From RGIG7300 sp045649645 (GTDB lineage: Bacteria > Bacillota > Clostridia > Oscillospirales > CAG-272): DNA of 11,115 bases. This document shows positions 4,846 through 11,115 of this stretch, piece by piece. The DNA lies in NCBI GenBank assembly GCA_045649645.1, contig JAZRQH010000077.1:1-11115 (forward strand). The letters run 5' to 3'. A program made the translations under genes and the position numbers. Position 1 is the stretch's first letter, and each line of letters starts with the position of its first letter. A model generated the notes under the pieces. That model did not search any database. It was not told where the DNA came from and saw only the letters and a program-made list of their open reading frames with translations.

Positions 4846-5451
4846 ATGCTTAAGAATTTTATTTTCGATCTGGGGCACGTGCTGACCCCCTTTGAGGCAT
4901 ACGACCTGACAAGGGTATACGTAAAGGACGAAAGCAAGGTTGCCCTCGTGGCAGAGACTGTATTTGACCGTCTTTACTGGGATCGCCTTGACGCAGGCAC
5001 CATAGAGGATGACGAGGTGGCAGAGGGTTTTCTGTCAAGGCTGCCGAAGGAACTGCATCAGGCAGCGCTTGATGCATACAACAACTGGATAATAAATCTG
5101 CATCCTACTCCCGGTATGTGCGAGCTTGTAAGGGAACTTAAAGAAAGAGGCGCAAAGATTTTTCTTCTGTCCAATACCAGCGTAAACCTGTATGAAAACT
5201 ATCACCGAAGCCCGTGGATGAAGGAGCTGTTTGAGCTTTTTGACGGGCTCGTAGTCTCGGGAGTAATAAAGAAAACAAAGCCGAACAAAGAGATATACGA
5301 GTACGTTCTTGATACATATGCTCTAAAAGCCGAGGAAACAATATTCATCGACGATAATGCCAAAAACATTGAGGGCTGTGAAGCTGTGGGTATACACGGC
5401 TATCTCTTTGACGGAGATGCCGAAAAGCTGAGAAAACATCTGGGGCTCTGA
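4846..5451 (+). CDS. HAD-superfamily phosphatase, subfamily IA, YihX (glucose-1-phosphatase)-like
   Basis: This 201-residue cytoplasmic phosphatase follows E. coli YihX (alpha-D-glucose-1-phosphate phosphatase, about 199 residues) along its whole length. Motif I is FIFDLGHVL with nucleophile D8. Gly10 stands where most HAD enzymes have a second Asp, as in YihX (FDLGNV). Motif II is LLSNTS (S109), motif III the lysine of KKTKPNKEIYEYVL (K145), and motif IV IFIDDNAKNIEG (D169, D170). The helical cap lies between about residues 16 and 85. The likely substrate is a small sugar or nucleotide phosphate; glucose-1-phosphate is suggested only by the resemblance. It is the first gene of a four-gene operon, with the next start 13 bp after its stop. 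Confidence is high for the fold and moderate for the substrate. Confidence 0.88.
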   Translation: MLKNFIFDLGHVLTPFEAYDLTRVYVKDESKVALVAETVFDRLYWDRLDAGTIEDDEVAEGFLSRLPKELHQAALDAYNNWIINLHPTPGMCELVRELKERGAKIFLLSNTSVNLYENYHRSPWMKELFELFDGLVVSGVIKKTKPNKEIYEYVLDTYALKAEETIFIDDNAKNIEGCEAVGIHGYLFDGDAEKLRKHLGL

Positions 5452-5464
5452 ACGGAAATTTACT

Positions 5465-6130
5465 ATGATAATCAAAGCAACACAAACAGCATCGAATATT
5501 AAGCAGGAATATGATATTTATGCCGACGACCGATATTATAAGGGACAGCTCGGCAGTGCAAGTAAGCTTCAGGACATTTACCTGAGCGGCAACGACCTCC
5601 TTCTCAAGGGCGATTATATGCTTTCCCGCCCAAGCGACTATATCCCCTTTAAGTATCTTTTCGGTGATTCCAAAATTACACAAAGATTCAAGGTCAGCCG
5701 TAACGGTGAGGAATATGCTGAGATCAAGCATTCAACCGACGGTATATACAAGGGTCGGTATATCATAACAACGGTTAACGGCGAGAGCTTCGAGTGCTAT
5801 TATCGCACCAAGAAATCCTTTGATTATATATCGGTGTATCACGGAGAGCGTCAGGTAGCACTTGTAGAGACCTACCTGAACGTAAGCAACTATAAATATA
5901 CCCATAAGGCATACCTTTTGGATGAATATAAGGAATATTGGGATCTTATTGCGTTTTTCATTCTGTATTATGCAAGCTATAATTATGCTGAGCGATTCCA
6001 TATGAGCAGCGGCAGCAGCTATAGCTACGGTTGGAGCTTTTCATTCTATAATAAGAAATATAACCCGAAATGGAGAGAAGAAAATTTCCCGGAAGAAAAT
6101 TTCTTCGGCAAATTAAACCGTTTCGATTAA
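5465..6130 (+). CDS. Tyrosine-rich protein of unknown function, possibly Tubby/LURP-one-like
   Basis: I do not recognise this 221-residue protein by sequence. Tyrosine makes up 29 of 221 residues (13 percent), which is far above average. Residues 12-150 look like a series of short beta strands with turns (for example KGQLGS, GRYIITTVNGESFECYYR, YISVYHGERQVALVETY). Then comes one hydrophobic helix at about 157-175 (YWDLIAFFILYYASYNYA), a Ser/Tyr/Gly-rich stretch (181-195), and a charged tail. A beta barrel with a late hydrophobic helix is the pattern of Tubby/LURP-one/scramblase folds, hence the tentative label. The helix could equally be a membrane anchor. There is no signal peptide. It lies 13 bp after the HAD gene and 11 bp before the SGNH gene, so it is co-transcribed. 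The ribosome binding site is weak (GGAAA), consistent with coupling to the HAD gene. Confidence 0.7.
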   Translation: MIIKATQTASNIKQEYDIYADDRYYKGQLGSASKLQDIYLSGNDLLLKGDYMLSRPSDYIPFKYLFGDSKITQRFKVSRNGEEYAEIKHSTDGIYKGRYIITTVNGESFECYYRTKKSFDYISVYHGERQVALVETYLNVSNYKYTHKAYLLDEYKEYWDLIAFFILYYASYNYAERFHMSSGSSYSYGWSFSFYNKKYNPKWREENFPEENFFGKLNRFD

Positions 6131-6141
6131 AAGAGGATAAA

Positions 6142-7137
6142 ATGAAAAAAACCAAAAAAATTATTCTTGAGATCATAGCCTTTGTGCTGTCGCTGACAGT
6201 CCTTTTGGGTGTGACCTCCTATCTCGGCTACAGATATATGCCCGACCGAAAGGATTACGGCGCTACCTGGAATATGTTTCTTAAGGAAAAAGAAAACAGC
6301 ATAGACCTTATGTTCGTGGGTTCGTCTATGGCGTACTGCGACGTTATCCCTGCCCGTATTTATGATAACACGGGACATACTACCTACGTGCTGTCCGCTC
6401 CCTATATGATGCCTGATACGGCATATTATTATATAAAGGAAGCTCTGCGCACCCAGTCCCCCGAGGTTATAATGCTTGAGGCGACATCCTTCTTCTTCAC
6501 TATAAACGAGGCGGATTATTATAAGGTCAATATCGGCTATATGCCTTATTCTCTCAACCGCCTTGAGGCAACTCTGTTTGCCGCACCCAAGAAGGAAAAG
6601 CTGGGCCTTCTGTTCCCCCTCTTTAACTACCACGAGCGCTGGGAGCAGTATACTCTGAAGGAGCATATTTCACCCCGACCCGACGCGACAAGCGATATTA
6701 TGGCGGGTTATACCTATCTTGAAAAGGCAGAGCCTCAGAGCGAGCGCTTTGAGAGAGAATTTCTCTGTACCGAGGAGGAATACCTGAACAACCTGGTATA
6801 TCTTAAAAAAATAAGATTGCTCTGTCACGAAGAGGGGATAAAACTCGAGCTTTTTGTAGTTCCCGCCTGTGAGTATCTTTCTTCAGAGCTCAGTGAGGGA
6901 CTGAAGGAAATACCCGGAGAAATAAAGCTTGTAAACTTTAACGATCATTTTGACGAAATGAACTTTGATCTTGAAAAAGATTTCTTTGACAAGAGACACG
7001 TTAACTTTACGGGTGCGGTGAAATTTTCGGATTATCTGTCCGAATATATAGAAGAAAATTACGATCTGCCCAAAAACGAGCACGACGAAGAATTATGGAA
7101 GGAAAGGGTTGAGCATATCAATGAAAAATTATCATGA
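6142..7137 (+). CDS. Membrane-anchored SGNH/DltD-AlgX-like protein
   Basis: The 331-residue protein begins with a basic MKKTKK and one membrane helix (about 7-29), so the rest should face outward. The core looks like the SGNH esterase/acyltransferase fold seen in DltD and AlgJ/AlgX. IDLMFVGSSMAYCDV (54-68) gives the likely nucleophile S61. PEVIMLEATSFFF (107-119) forms a central strand. DKRHVNFTGAVKFSDYL (283-299) supplies the expected D283/H286 pair. Such proteins often add or remove acyl groups on envelope polymers. They often sit beside MBOAT acyltransferases, but none lies in this window. The start at 6142 was preferred to an in-frame ATG at 6070, which overlaps the previous gene, because AGAGGA precedes it and the membrane helix then lies at the N-terminus. 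It overlaps the next gene by 17 bp. The substrate is unknown. Confidence 0.78.
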   Translation: MKKTKKIILEIIAFVLSLTVLLGVTSYLGYRYMPDRKDYGATWNMFLKEKENSIDLMFVGSSMAYCDVIPARIYDNTGHTTYVLSAPYMMPDTAYYYIKEALRTQSPEVIMLEATSFFFTINEADYYKVNIGYMPYSLNRLEATLFAAPKKEKLGLLFPLFNYHERWEQYTLKEHISPRPDATSDIMAGYTYLEKAEPQSERFEREFLCTEEEYLNNLVYLKKIRLLCHEEGIKLELFVVPACEYLSSELSEGLKEIPGEIKLVNFNDHFDEMNFDLEKDFFDKRHVNFTGAVKFSDYLSEYIEENYDLPKNEHDEELWKERVEHINEKLS

Positions 7138-7777
7138 CATTCATTCTCACAGCTATTATTCGGGATGCGGAAGAGACAATCCCCGTGTTATGATAGAGGC
7201 AGCCATAGCAGGCGGAATAACCCATTTTGGCATCTCTGACCACAACTACGGTGTAGGCGAGCGTAAGGCTGAGTATCTGAACGAGCTTCGCGCCTTGAGA
7301 GAAGAATATAAGGACCGTATAACCCTGCTTATCGGTATTGAGATATCCACCCTGCCCGGCAAGACCCCCGCAGAGGATGAGCGATATTCCGAGCTTGACT
7401 ACTGCCTTATCGAGGAGGCGGATTACGACAACACCGTGGTGGAGGATCTGGTAGAGTACGGAAGCCGTTTTGACTGTCCTGCAGGAGTTGCCCACACAGA
7501 TCTCTTCGGCTATTGCGAAAAGAAGGGGCTTGATCCCCTTGTCTTCTTCAAGCGTATGGCAAAGGCGGGAATGTTCTGGGAGATGAACGTAAGCTATGAT
7601 TCTATTCATCATTACCGTGAGCATCAGTACGTTAAGGACTTCGTTGCAAGCGAGGAACAGCAGCGTATCATAAAGGAGTCGGGTCTTCGTATAACTGTAG
7701 GCTTTGACGGTCACCGTGTGGAGGACTATCTGCCTGACAGAGTCAAGGCGATGAATGATTTTCTTCGTGAACTGTAA
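7121..7777 (+). CDS. PHP-domain metal-dependent phosphoesterase
   Basis: This 218-residue protein has the PHP fold of histidinol-phosphatase-like and polymerase-associated phosphoesterases. Metal-binding motifs visible are DIHSH (H8, H10), ISDHN (D40, H41), GIEIS (E74), AHTD (H125, D127) and GFDGH (D196, H198). The mid-domain histidine usually found in a G-S-x-H motif seems to be missing: the comparable stretch reads DYCLIEEADYDN (93-104). The metal site may therefore differ from HisK-type enzymes. ATG at 7121 was chosen over TTG at 7109 because it starts MKNYHDIHSH, as family members do. It lies 17 bp inside the SGNH gene, so translation is probably coupled; the purine-rich GGAAAGGG is 12 bases upstream. 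No histidine pathway gene is nearby, so histidinol phosphatase activity is not supported. It is the last gene of the operon. Confidence 0.87.
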   Translation: MKNYHDIHSHSYYSGCGRDNPRVMIEAAIAGGITHFGISDHNYGVGERKAEYLNELRALREEYKDRITLLIGIEISTLPGKTPAEDERYSELDYCLIEEADYDNTVVEDLVEYGSRFDCPAGVAHTDLFGYCEKKGLDPLVFFKRMAKAGMFWEMNVSYDSIHHYREHQYVKDFVASEEQQRIIKESGLRITVGFDGHRVEDYLPDRVKAMNDFLREL

Positions 7778-7781
7778 AACA

Positions 7782-7807
7782 AAAAGTCGGTTGAAAAACC
7801 GACTTTT
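7782..7807. terminator. Shared bidirectional terminator between the PHP operon and the glf operon
   Basis: An 11-bp perfect stem AAAAGTCGGTT/AACCGACTTTT encloses the loop GAAA. The plus strand continues TTTTATTTTTT, and the minus strand runs into TTTTTGTTTT. The right arm overlaps the first two bases of the stop codon of the convergent gene, so one hairpin ends both operons in a 28-bp gap. Confidence 0.92.
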
Positions 7808-8636
7808 ATTTTTTAGGTATATATTTCTCGAATATCGGAATCGCGCCATTTTTGTGTGCGATTACGTGGTGCGCCTTTTTGCGGCAGGTCCAGTTGAACT
7901 CAAGGGGTCTGTAGAGCCTTCGGCATACGCTGACCGACAGATTGTGTGAATCCTTTACACGGTAAGCGATAAAATGAGGCTTGGTCATATAGTTGGTCAG
8001 CAGATTGCGAAGCCCGAAGTCAAGAAATCTGTTGAGCTTGGTGCCGCTTTTGATCAGAAATCCCGCAAGCTGACCTCTCATGATATGAGGATAGCTTATG
8101 CGAAGATGCTTTATTGCTCTTGGGTCAAAGGACTGTATTGCATATATACCGCCATATCCCTCAAGAGTCTTCATTACAGCCTCGCAGAGAGGCGCATAGT
8201 TGTCGCTGTCCACCTTTAACTCTATGAGCAAGGGGACTTTTCCGTTTACCTGACCCAGAACCTCGGTGAAAAAGGGAATACGCTCATCTGTACCCTCAAG
8301 AGGGTATTTTTTGATATCGGCATCCGGCACTGTGGTGATGTCTATATCCACTCCTGCAGTACGCAGAAGCGAGCAGTCGTGTATTATCACGGGTGTGCAG
8401 TCGGCTGACAGATGCACGTCCAGCTCTATTCCGTAGCCTTCACCTACTGCACGGTCAAAAGCCACCATAGAGTTTTCGGGGACTCCCTTTTCCTTATCGT
8501 GGAGGCCTCTGTGAGCGTAGAGGAACTTTCTCATCTCTGCGTCGTTTGGGTGCTTTTTGCCCGAGGGCTTCATAAGGATGAGCCAGGACAGGAGAGTAAT
8601 GAGCATTACCCCCGCAAGTATATAAAGAAGTATCAT
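7806..8636 (-). CDS. Membrane-anchored glycerophosphodiester phosphodiesterase family protein
   Basis: The 276-residue protein has one N-terminal membrane helix (about 2-23) and then a GDPD barrel. Catalytic and metal residues are in place: AHRGLH (H42, R43), PENSMVAF (E54, N55), GIELDVHLS (E71, D73), VIIHD (H86), LIELK (E139, K141) and IQSFDPRAI (168-176). Family members split glycerophosphodiesters into glycerol-3-phosphate and an alcohol. The anchor points to a lipid-derived or glycerophosphoryl-polymer substrate at the membrane. The topology and exact substrate are inference. The start ATG shares one base with the stop of the GT2 gene (TGATG), and no clear ribosome binding site is seen, so translational coupling is likely. 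An upstream TTG at 8639 is possible but less likely. It is the last gene of the operon. Confidence 0.92.
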   Translation of the reverse strand: MILLYILAGVMLITLLSWLILMKPSGKKHPNDAEMRKFLYAHRGLHDKEKGVPENSMVAFDRAVGEGYGIELDVHLSADCTPVIIHDCSLLRTAGVDIDITTVPDADIKKYPLEGTDERIPFFTEVLGQVNGKVPLLIELKVDSDNYAPLCEAVMKTLEGYGGIYAIQSFDPRAIKHLRISYPHIMRGQLAGFLIKSGTKLNRFLDFGLRNLLTNYMTKPHFIAYRVKDSHNLSVSVCRRLYRPLEFNWTCRKKAHHVIAHKNGAIPIFEKYIPKK

Positions 8637-9661
8637 CAATCGTTGAACTTGAACAGCTTTTTAGCTATCTTATAGCCTCCCACGCTTATCTGTCTTCCCG
8701 CCTTGCCGGGGAAGGTGGTAAAAAAGCTCATGGAGGCGTATTTCATATGACGGTAGAGCACGGGGTCTTTTTCCTTTATGCGCTTCCACATGGTCTTGCA
8801 CATCTGCAGCTTTTCGGGGGTGTTTGCCATCTGTAGATATACCGCGGTTACGGTGACCATAAGAGCGATATGGTGATAGATCACCCTTGCCAGCTTTTTG
8901 CTCTGACGCTGGATAGCCTCCATATTGAAGAAGTCTATCACAAGCATGGTAACGCGGTACTGCTGGTCTATGCGCCTGAGCATTACGTTCTCCTGCACCG
9001 ACTGATCGGGACGGCCTATGAAATATCTGTAGAGATTTTCATCCATATAATATATATTCTTACAGAGGGGCAGGGGAGCGTAGAGGAAGAGATTGTCTAC
9101 GTAGAAGGTATGCTTGGGCAGCACTACACCTGAGGCGCGGACCACCTTTGTACGGAAGATGACCGAGTGCATCATAAGATACTGGGAGGGGTTAAAGGGT
9201 CTTATGTCGTTCCAGCTGCACACCTGATTTTTTGGGAATACGTTGCCGTATTTCATTATATGACCGGGTCCCTCGGGATGCTCGTACACGTAGTTGCACA
9301 GGAACAGGTCTATCTGCTTGCCTTCCTTGACAAAGCTGCGGATACGGTCCATAACACGCTTGAGAGCAATGGTGTCAAGCCAGTCGTCGGAGTCTACCAC
9401 CTTGAAATAGAGACCCTGAGCGTTGCGTATGCCCTGGTTTACGCCCTCGCCGTGTCCGCCGTTCTCCTGATGGATGGCACGGACTATATTGGGATATCTG
9501 GCTGCGTACTCGTCTGCTATCTCGGCGGTATTGTCCTTCTGAGAGCCGTCGTTTATTATGAGTATCTCAGCCTCATCGCCTGCAGTCAGCAGCGTTTCTA
9601 TGCAGTGGCGCATATATTCAGCCGAGTTGTAGCAGGGGACTGTAAAGGTTATAAGCTTCAT
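8636..9661 (-). CDS. Family 2 glycosyltransferase (GT-A fold)
   Basis: The 341-residue cytoplasmic or membrane-associated enzyme has a clear GT2 N-terminal half. It starts with FTVPCYNSAEYMRHCI (6-21), then LIINDGSQKDNT (34-45; D38 binds the nucleotide), then QENGGHGEGVNQGI (65-78), and the metal-binding DSDDW at 90-94. The C-terminal half (about 150-341) has no motif I recognise, and there is no membrane helix. It would add a sugar to a lipid-linked or polymeric acceptor. Its start lies 1 bp after the glf stop, with GAGGAA 8 bases upstream, so the donor may be UDP-galactofuranose. That is inferred from context only; the known GlfT-type motifs were not looked up. The downstream gene starts inside its stop codon. 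Confidence 0.9.
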   Translation of the reverse strand: MKLITFTVPCYNSAEYMRHCIETLLTAGDEAEILIINDGSQKDNTAEIADEYAARYPNIVRAIHQENGGHGEGVNQGIRNAQGLYFKVVDSDDWLDTIALKRVMDRIRSFVKEGKQIDLFLCNYVYEHPEGPGHIMKYGNVFPKNQVCSWNDIRPFNPSQYLMMHSVIFRTKVVRASGVVLPKHTFYVDNLFLYAPLPLCKNIYYMDENLYRYFIGRPDQSVQENVMLRRIDQQYRVTMLVIDFFNMEAIQRQSKKLARVIYHHIALMVTVTAVYLQMANTPEKLQMCKTMWKRIKEKDPVLYRHMKYASMSFFTTFPGKAGRQISVGGYKIAKKLFKFND

Positions 9662-9662
9662 A

Positions 9663-10811
9663 TTATTTTTCCTCGGTAAGCCTGTCGCAGAGCGTGAGAG
9701 CCAGCGATACGATCTTGTCCATGTTATAATATTTATATTCTGCCAGTCTGCCTAAAAGAATAAGGTTTTTATATTCCTTTGCCTTTGACAGATATTTTTC
9801 GTAAAGAGAATTATTCTCTTCATTTATTATTGCATAGTAGGGGATGTCCTCGGTTTCGGGACGGTATGAGCGGGAGAACTCCTTCATTATTGTGGTAGAG
9901 CCTTCCTTTTCCTGACCTGTCAGGTACTTATACTCTGTGATACGGGTATAGGGCTCGTCTACCGTATAGTTCACCGTGCCGTGACTCTGATAATAGGTCA
10001 GGTTATGGTGCTCAAAGCCGAAATCAAGGGTACGGTAGGGCAGAGCGCCGTAACGGTAGCCGAAAAGCTCATCAAGAGCGCCTGTGTATATAACCCTGCC
10101 CTCATAGGGCTTGCCGTCAAAGAGTATAAAATCCTCAAAGGCAAGATGCTCGGACGCATCCGCGGAGCACCTTACGGTTATATTTTCGTGGTCGAGCATT
10201 GCTTCAAACATAGGGGTATAGCCGTGAAGAGGCATACCCTGATATTCGTCCTGAAAATATCTGTTATCACGGGATACAAACACGGGAACACGTGCAGTAG
10301 TCGCGGGATCTATCTCCTCCGGCTTCTGTCCCCACTGCTTTACGGTATAGTGAAGGAAAACGTTATTGTATACAAACTCTGCAAGCTCGCGGATATCGGC
10401 ATCCGTGCTTTCACGCAGCTCTCCTATAGGAACCTTTTTCTCCATACCGTAGGTAGCTACCAGCTTGCTCTCAAGCTCGGCAGCCTTGTCCTCGGGAAAG
10501 ACTTTATACAGAGAATTGAGGTTAAAGGGAACGGGGAAAGTGAGCTTTCCCGCCTTTGCCAGAACCTCGTGGTCGTATCTTCTCCACTCGGTAAAGCGGC
10601 TGAGATAATCGTAGACACGCTTTTCGTTTGTATGGAAGATATGGGGTCCGTACTTATGTATAAGTATGCCGTGCCCGTCGGGGCAGTCGTAGGCGTTGCC
10701 GCCGATATGGGGGCGTGTTTCAAGCACCAGAACGCGCTTGCCCGCCTCGGCAAGAGACCTTGCGCAGACACTGCCCGCAAGACCGCTGCCGACTATAACG
10801 TAATCAAACAT
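9663..10811 (-). CDS. glf: UDP-galactopyranose mutase
   Basis: It interconverts UDP-galactopyranose and UDP-galactofuranose with reduced FAD, supplying Galf for surface glycans. At 382 residues it has the usual bacterial length. The N-terminus carries the dinucleotide-binding VIVGSGLAGSVCA (5-17), then LVLETRPHIGGNAYD (28-42) and YGPHIFHT (54-61). Residues matching known active-site positions include W160, R174 and Y185 (same numbers as the Klebsiella enzyme), R290 (YTRITEYK), and R355 to D365 (LLGRLAEYKYYNMD). All key residues seem intact, so it should be active. The start overlaps the stop of the upstream YhcH-family gene by 8 bp, and the GT2 gene follows after 1 bp, so this is a tight operon. 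Confidence 0.97.
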   Translation of the reverse strand: MFDYVIVGSGLAGSVCARSLAEAGKRVLVLETRPHIGGNAYDCPDGHGILIHKYGPHIFHTNEKRVYDYLSRFTEWRRYDHEVLAKAGKLTFPVPFNLNSLYKVFPEDKAAELESKLVATYGMEKKVPIGELRESTDADIRELAEFVYNNVFLHYTVKQWGQKPEEIDPATTARVPVFVSRDNRYFQDEYQGMPLHGYTPMFEAMLDHENITVRCSADASEHLAFEDFILFDGKPYEGRVIYTGALDELFGYRYGALPYRTLDFGFEHHNLTYYQSHGTVNYTVDEPYTRITEYKYLTGQEKEGSTTIMKEFSRSYRPETEDIPYYAIINEENNSLYEKYLSKAKEYKNLILLGRLAEYKYYNMDKIVSLALTLCDRLTEEK

Positions 10812-11115
10812 TCGCTTCGACCTTGAAGATTACCTTTCTTAAGGGAGCGGAGCCCTTGTCCGTCATAACGCCGGGACGGTGGCTCTCGCCGGGCCAGAAG
10901 ATTGCAAACTCACCCGCCTCAAGCTCGCAGGTCACGTAGCTTTCGGGAGTCTTGTAGAACTCGTAGTCGTGGGGCTCATCAAAGGGGAAATCAACGGTAA
11001 GACCGCTCATCTCCTTTACGTGGATCTGCTCGGACTCTGCCACAACGTACTGGATGTCGATATATTTTCTGTGATTTTCAAACTTGTCGGGCTGAGCTTC
11101 CTTGGTGTCATAGCC
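10804..11115 (-). CDS. YhcH/YjgK/YiaL (TabA, DUF386) family protein, C-terminal part (runs off right edge)
   Basis: The last 103 residues are visible and the frame is open to the edge. ENHRKYIDIQYVVAESEQIHV and the later EAGEFAIFWPGESHRPGVMTDKGSAPLRKVIFKVEA are typical of this cupin-like family. The His of ENHRKYID, the Glu of QYVVAESE, and the Glu and His of PGESHRPG are candidate metal ligands. Members such as TabA, YhcH and EbgC are linked to sugar or sialic acid catabolism, and the biochemical role is poorly defined. Here it sits upstream of and overlaps glf by 8 bp, so it may act on a sugar or nucleotide sugar in the same pathway, though that is inference. The family is about 150 residues long, so about one third is missing. 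Confidence 0.88.
   Translation of the reverse strand, partial: GYDTKEAQPDKFENHRKYIDIQYVVAESEQIHVKEMSGLTVDFPFDEPHDYEFYKTPESYVTCELEAGEFAIFWPGESHRPGVMTDKGSAPLRKVIFKVEANV

Noticed and set aside
6070..6141. Upstream ATG for the SGNH protein inside the previous gene
   Set aside because: It would overlap the Tyr-rich gene by 61 bases and push the membrane helix inward, while ATG at 6142 has AGAGGA and a normal basic N-terminus.
7118..7849. A 243-codon minus-strand open frame opposite the PHP gene
   Set aside because: It is antisense to a motif-complete PHP protein and runs through the shared terminator; there is no ribosome binding site or recognisable domain.
9981..10826. A 281-codon plus-strand open frame opposite glf
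   Set aside because: It lies antisense to a gene with all UDP-galactopyranose mutase motifs, shows no family resemblance, and such shadows are common in this codon usage.

Overview
The window looks like a chromosomal segment from a gut or rumen Clostridia bacterium, most likely Oscillospiraceae (Ruminococcus or a relative). This is inferred from gene content and not from a database search: a membrane-anchored GH3 glycosidase with its C-type domain placed first, a single-chain iron-sulfur L-serine dehydratase, NrdR with a Firmicutes-type zinc ribbon, tRNA genes with encoded CCA, GGAGG-type ribosome binding sites, and TTGACA/TATAAT promoters, several with an extended TG before the -10.

Layout from left to right. 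1-588 (-) is the start of a GH3 glycosidase that runs off the left edge. 589-1346 has no gene. It holds the GH3 promoter and three tandem copies of a 161-232 bp hairpin-rich repeat. Each repeat junction resembles the 3' end of tRNA-Tyr followed by its A-rich trailer. 1347-1593 (-) is a tRNA-Thr/tRNA-Tyr pair behind a fully consensus promoter, closed by a long terminator hairpin. nrdR (-) diverges from a polytopic membrane protein with an endonuclease/exonuclease/phosphatase domain (+). That gene converges on a serine dehydratase gene (-) across a shared terminator. The serine dehydratase gene in turn diverges from a four-gene operon (+, 4846-7777) through a promoter pair that appears to share one palindromic -35 hexamer. 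The operon encodes a YihX-like HAD sugar phosphatase, a tyrosine-rich protein of unknown function (possibly Tubby/LURP-one-like), a membrane-anchored SGNH-type protein, and a PHP-domain phosphoesterase. A second shared terminator separates it from a convergent operon (-, 11115-7806): a YhcH/TabA-family protein, UDP-galactopyranose mutase (glf), a GT2 glycosyltransferase and a membrane-anchored glycerophosphodiester phosphodiesterase.

How the genes may work together. The right-hand operon reads as cell-surface glycan synthesis. Glf makes UDP-galactofuranose, the GT2 enzyme could transfer it, and the phosphodiesterase could trim glycerophosphoryl groups on lipids or polymers. The 4846-7777 operon groups two predicted phosphatases, an SGNH-type envelope protein and an unknown protein, so it may also serve the envelope or sugar-phosphate metabolism; that link is inference. 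The left part is housekeeping: tRNAs and nucleotide-reductase regulation.

The least ordinary material is the repeat array next to the tRNA genes and the paired divergent promoters. No CRISPR array, transposase or phage gene was seen.
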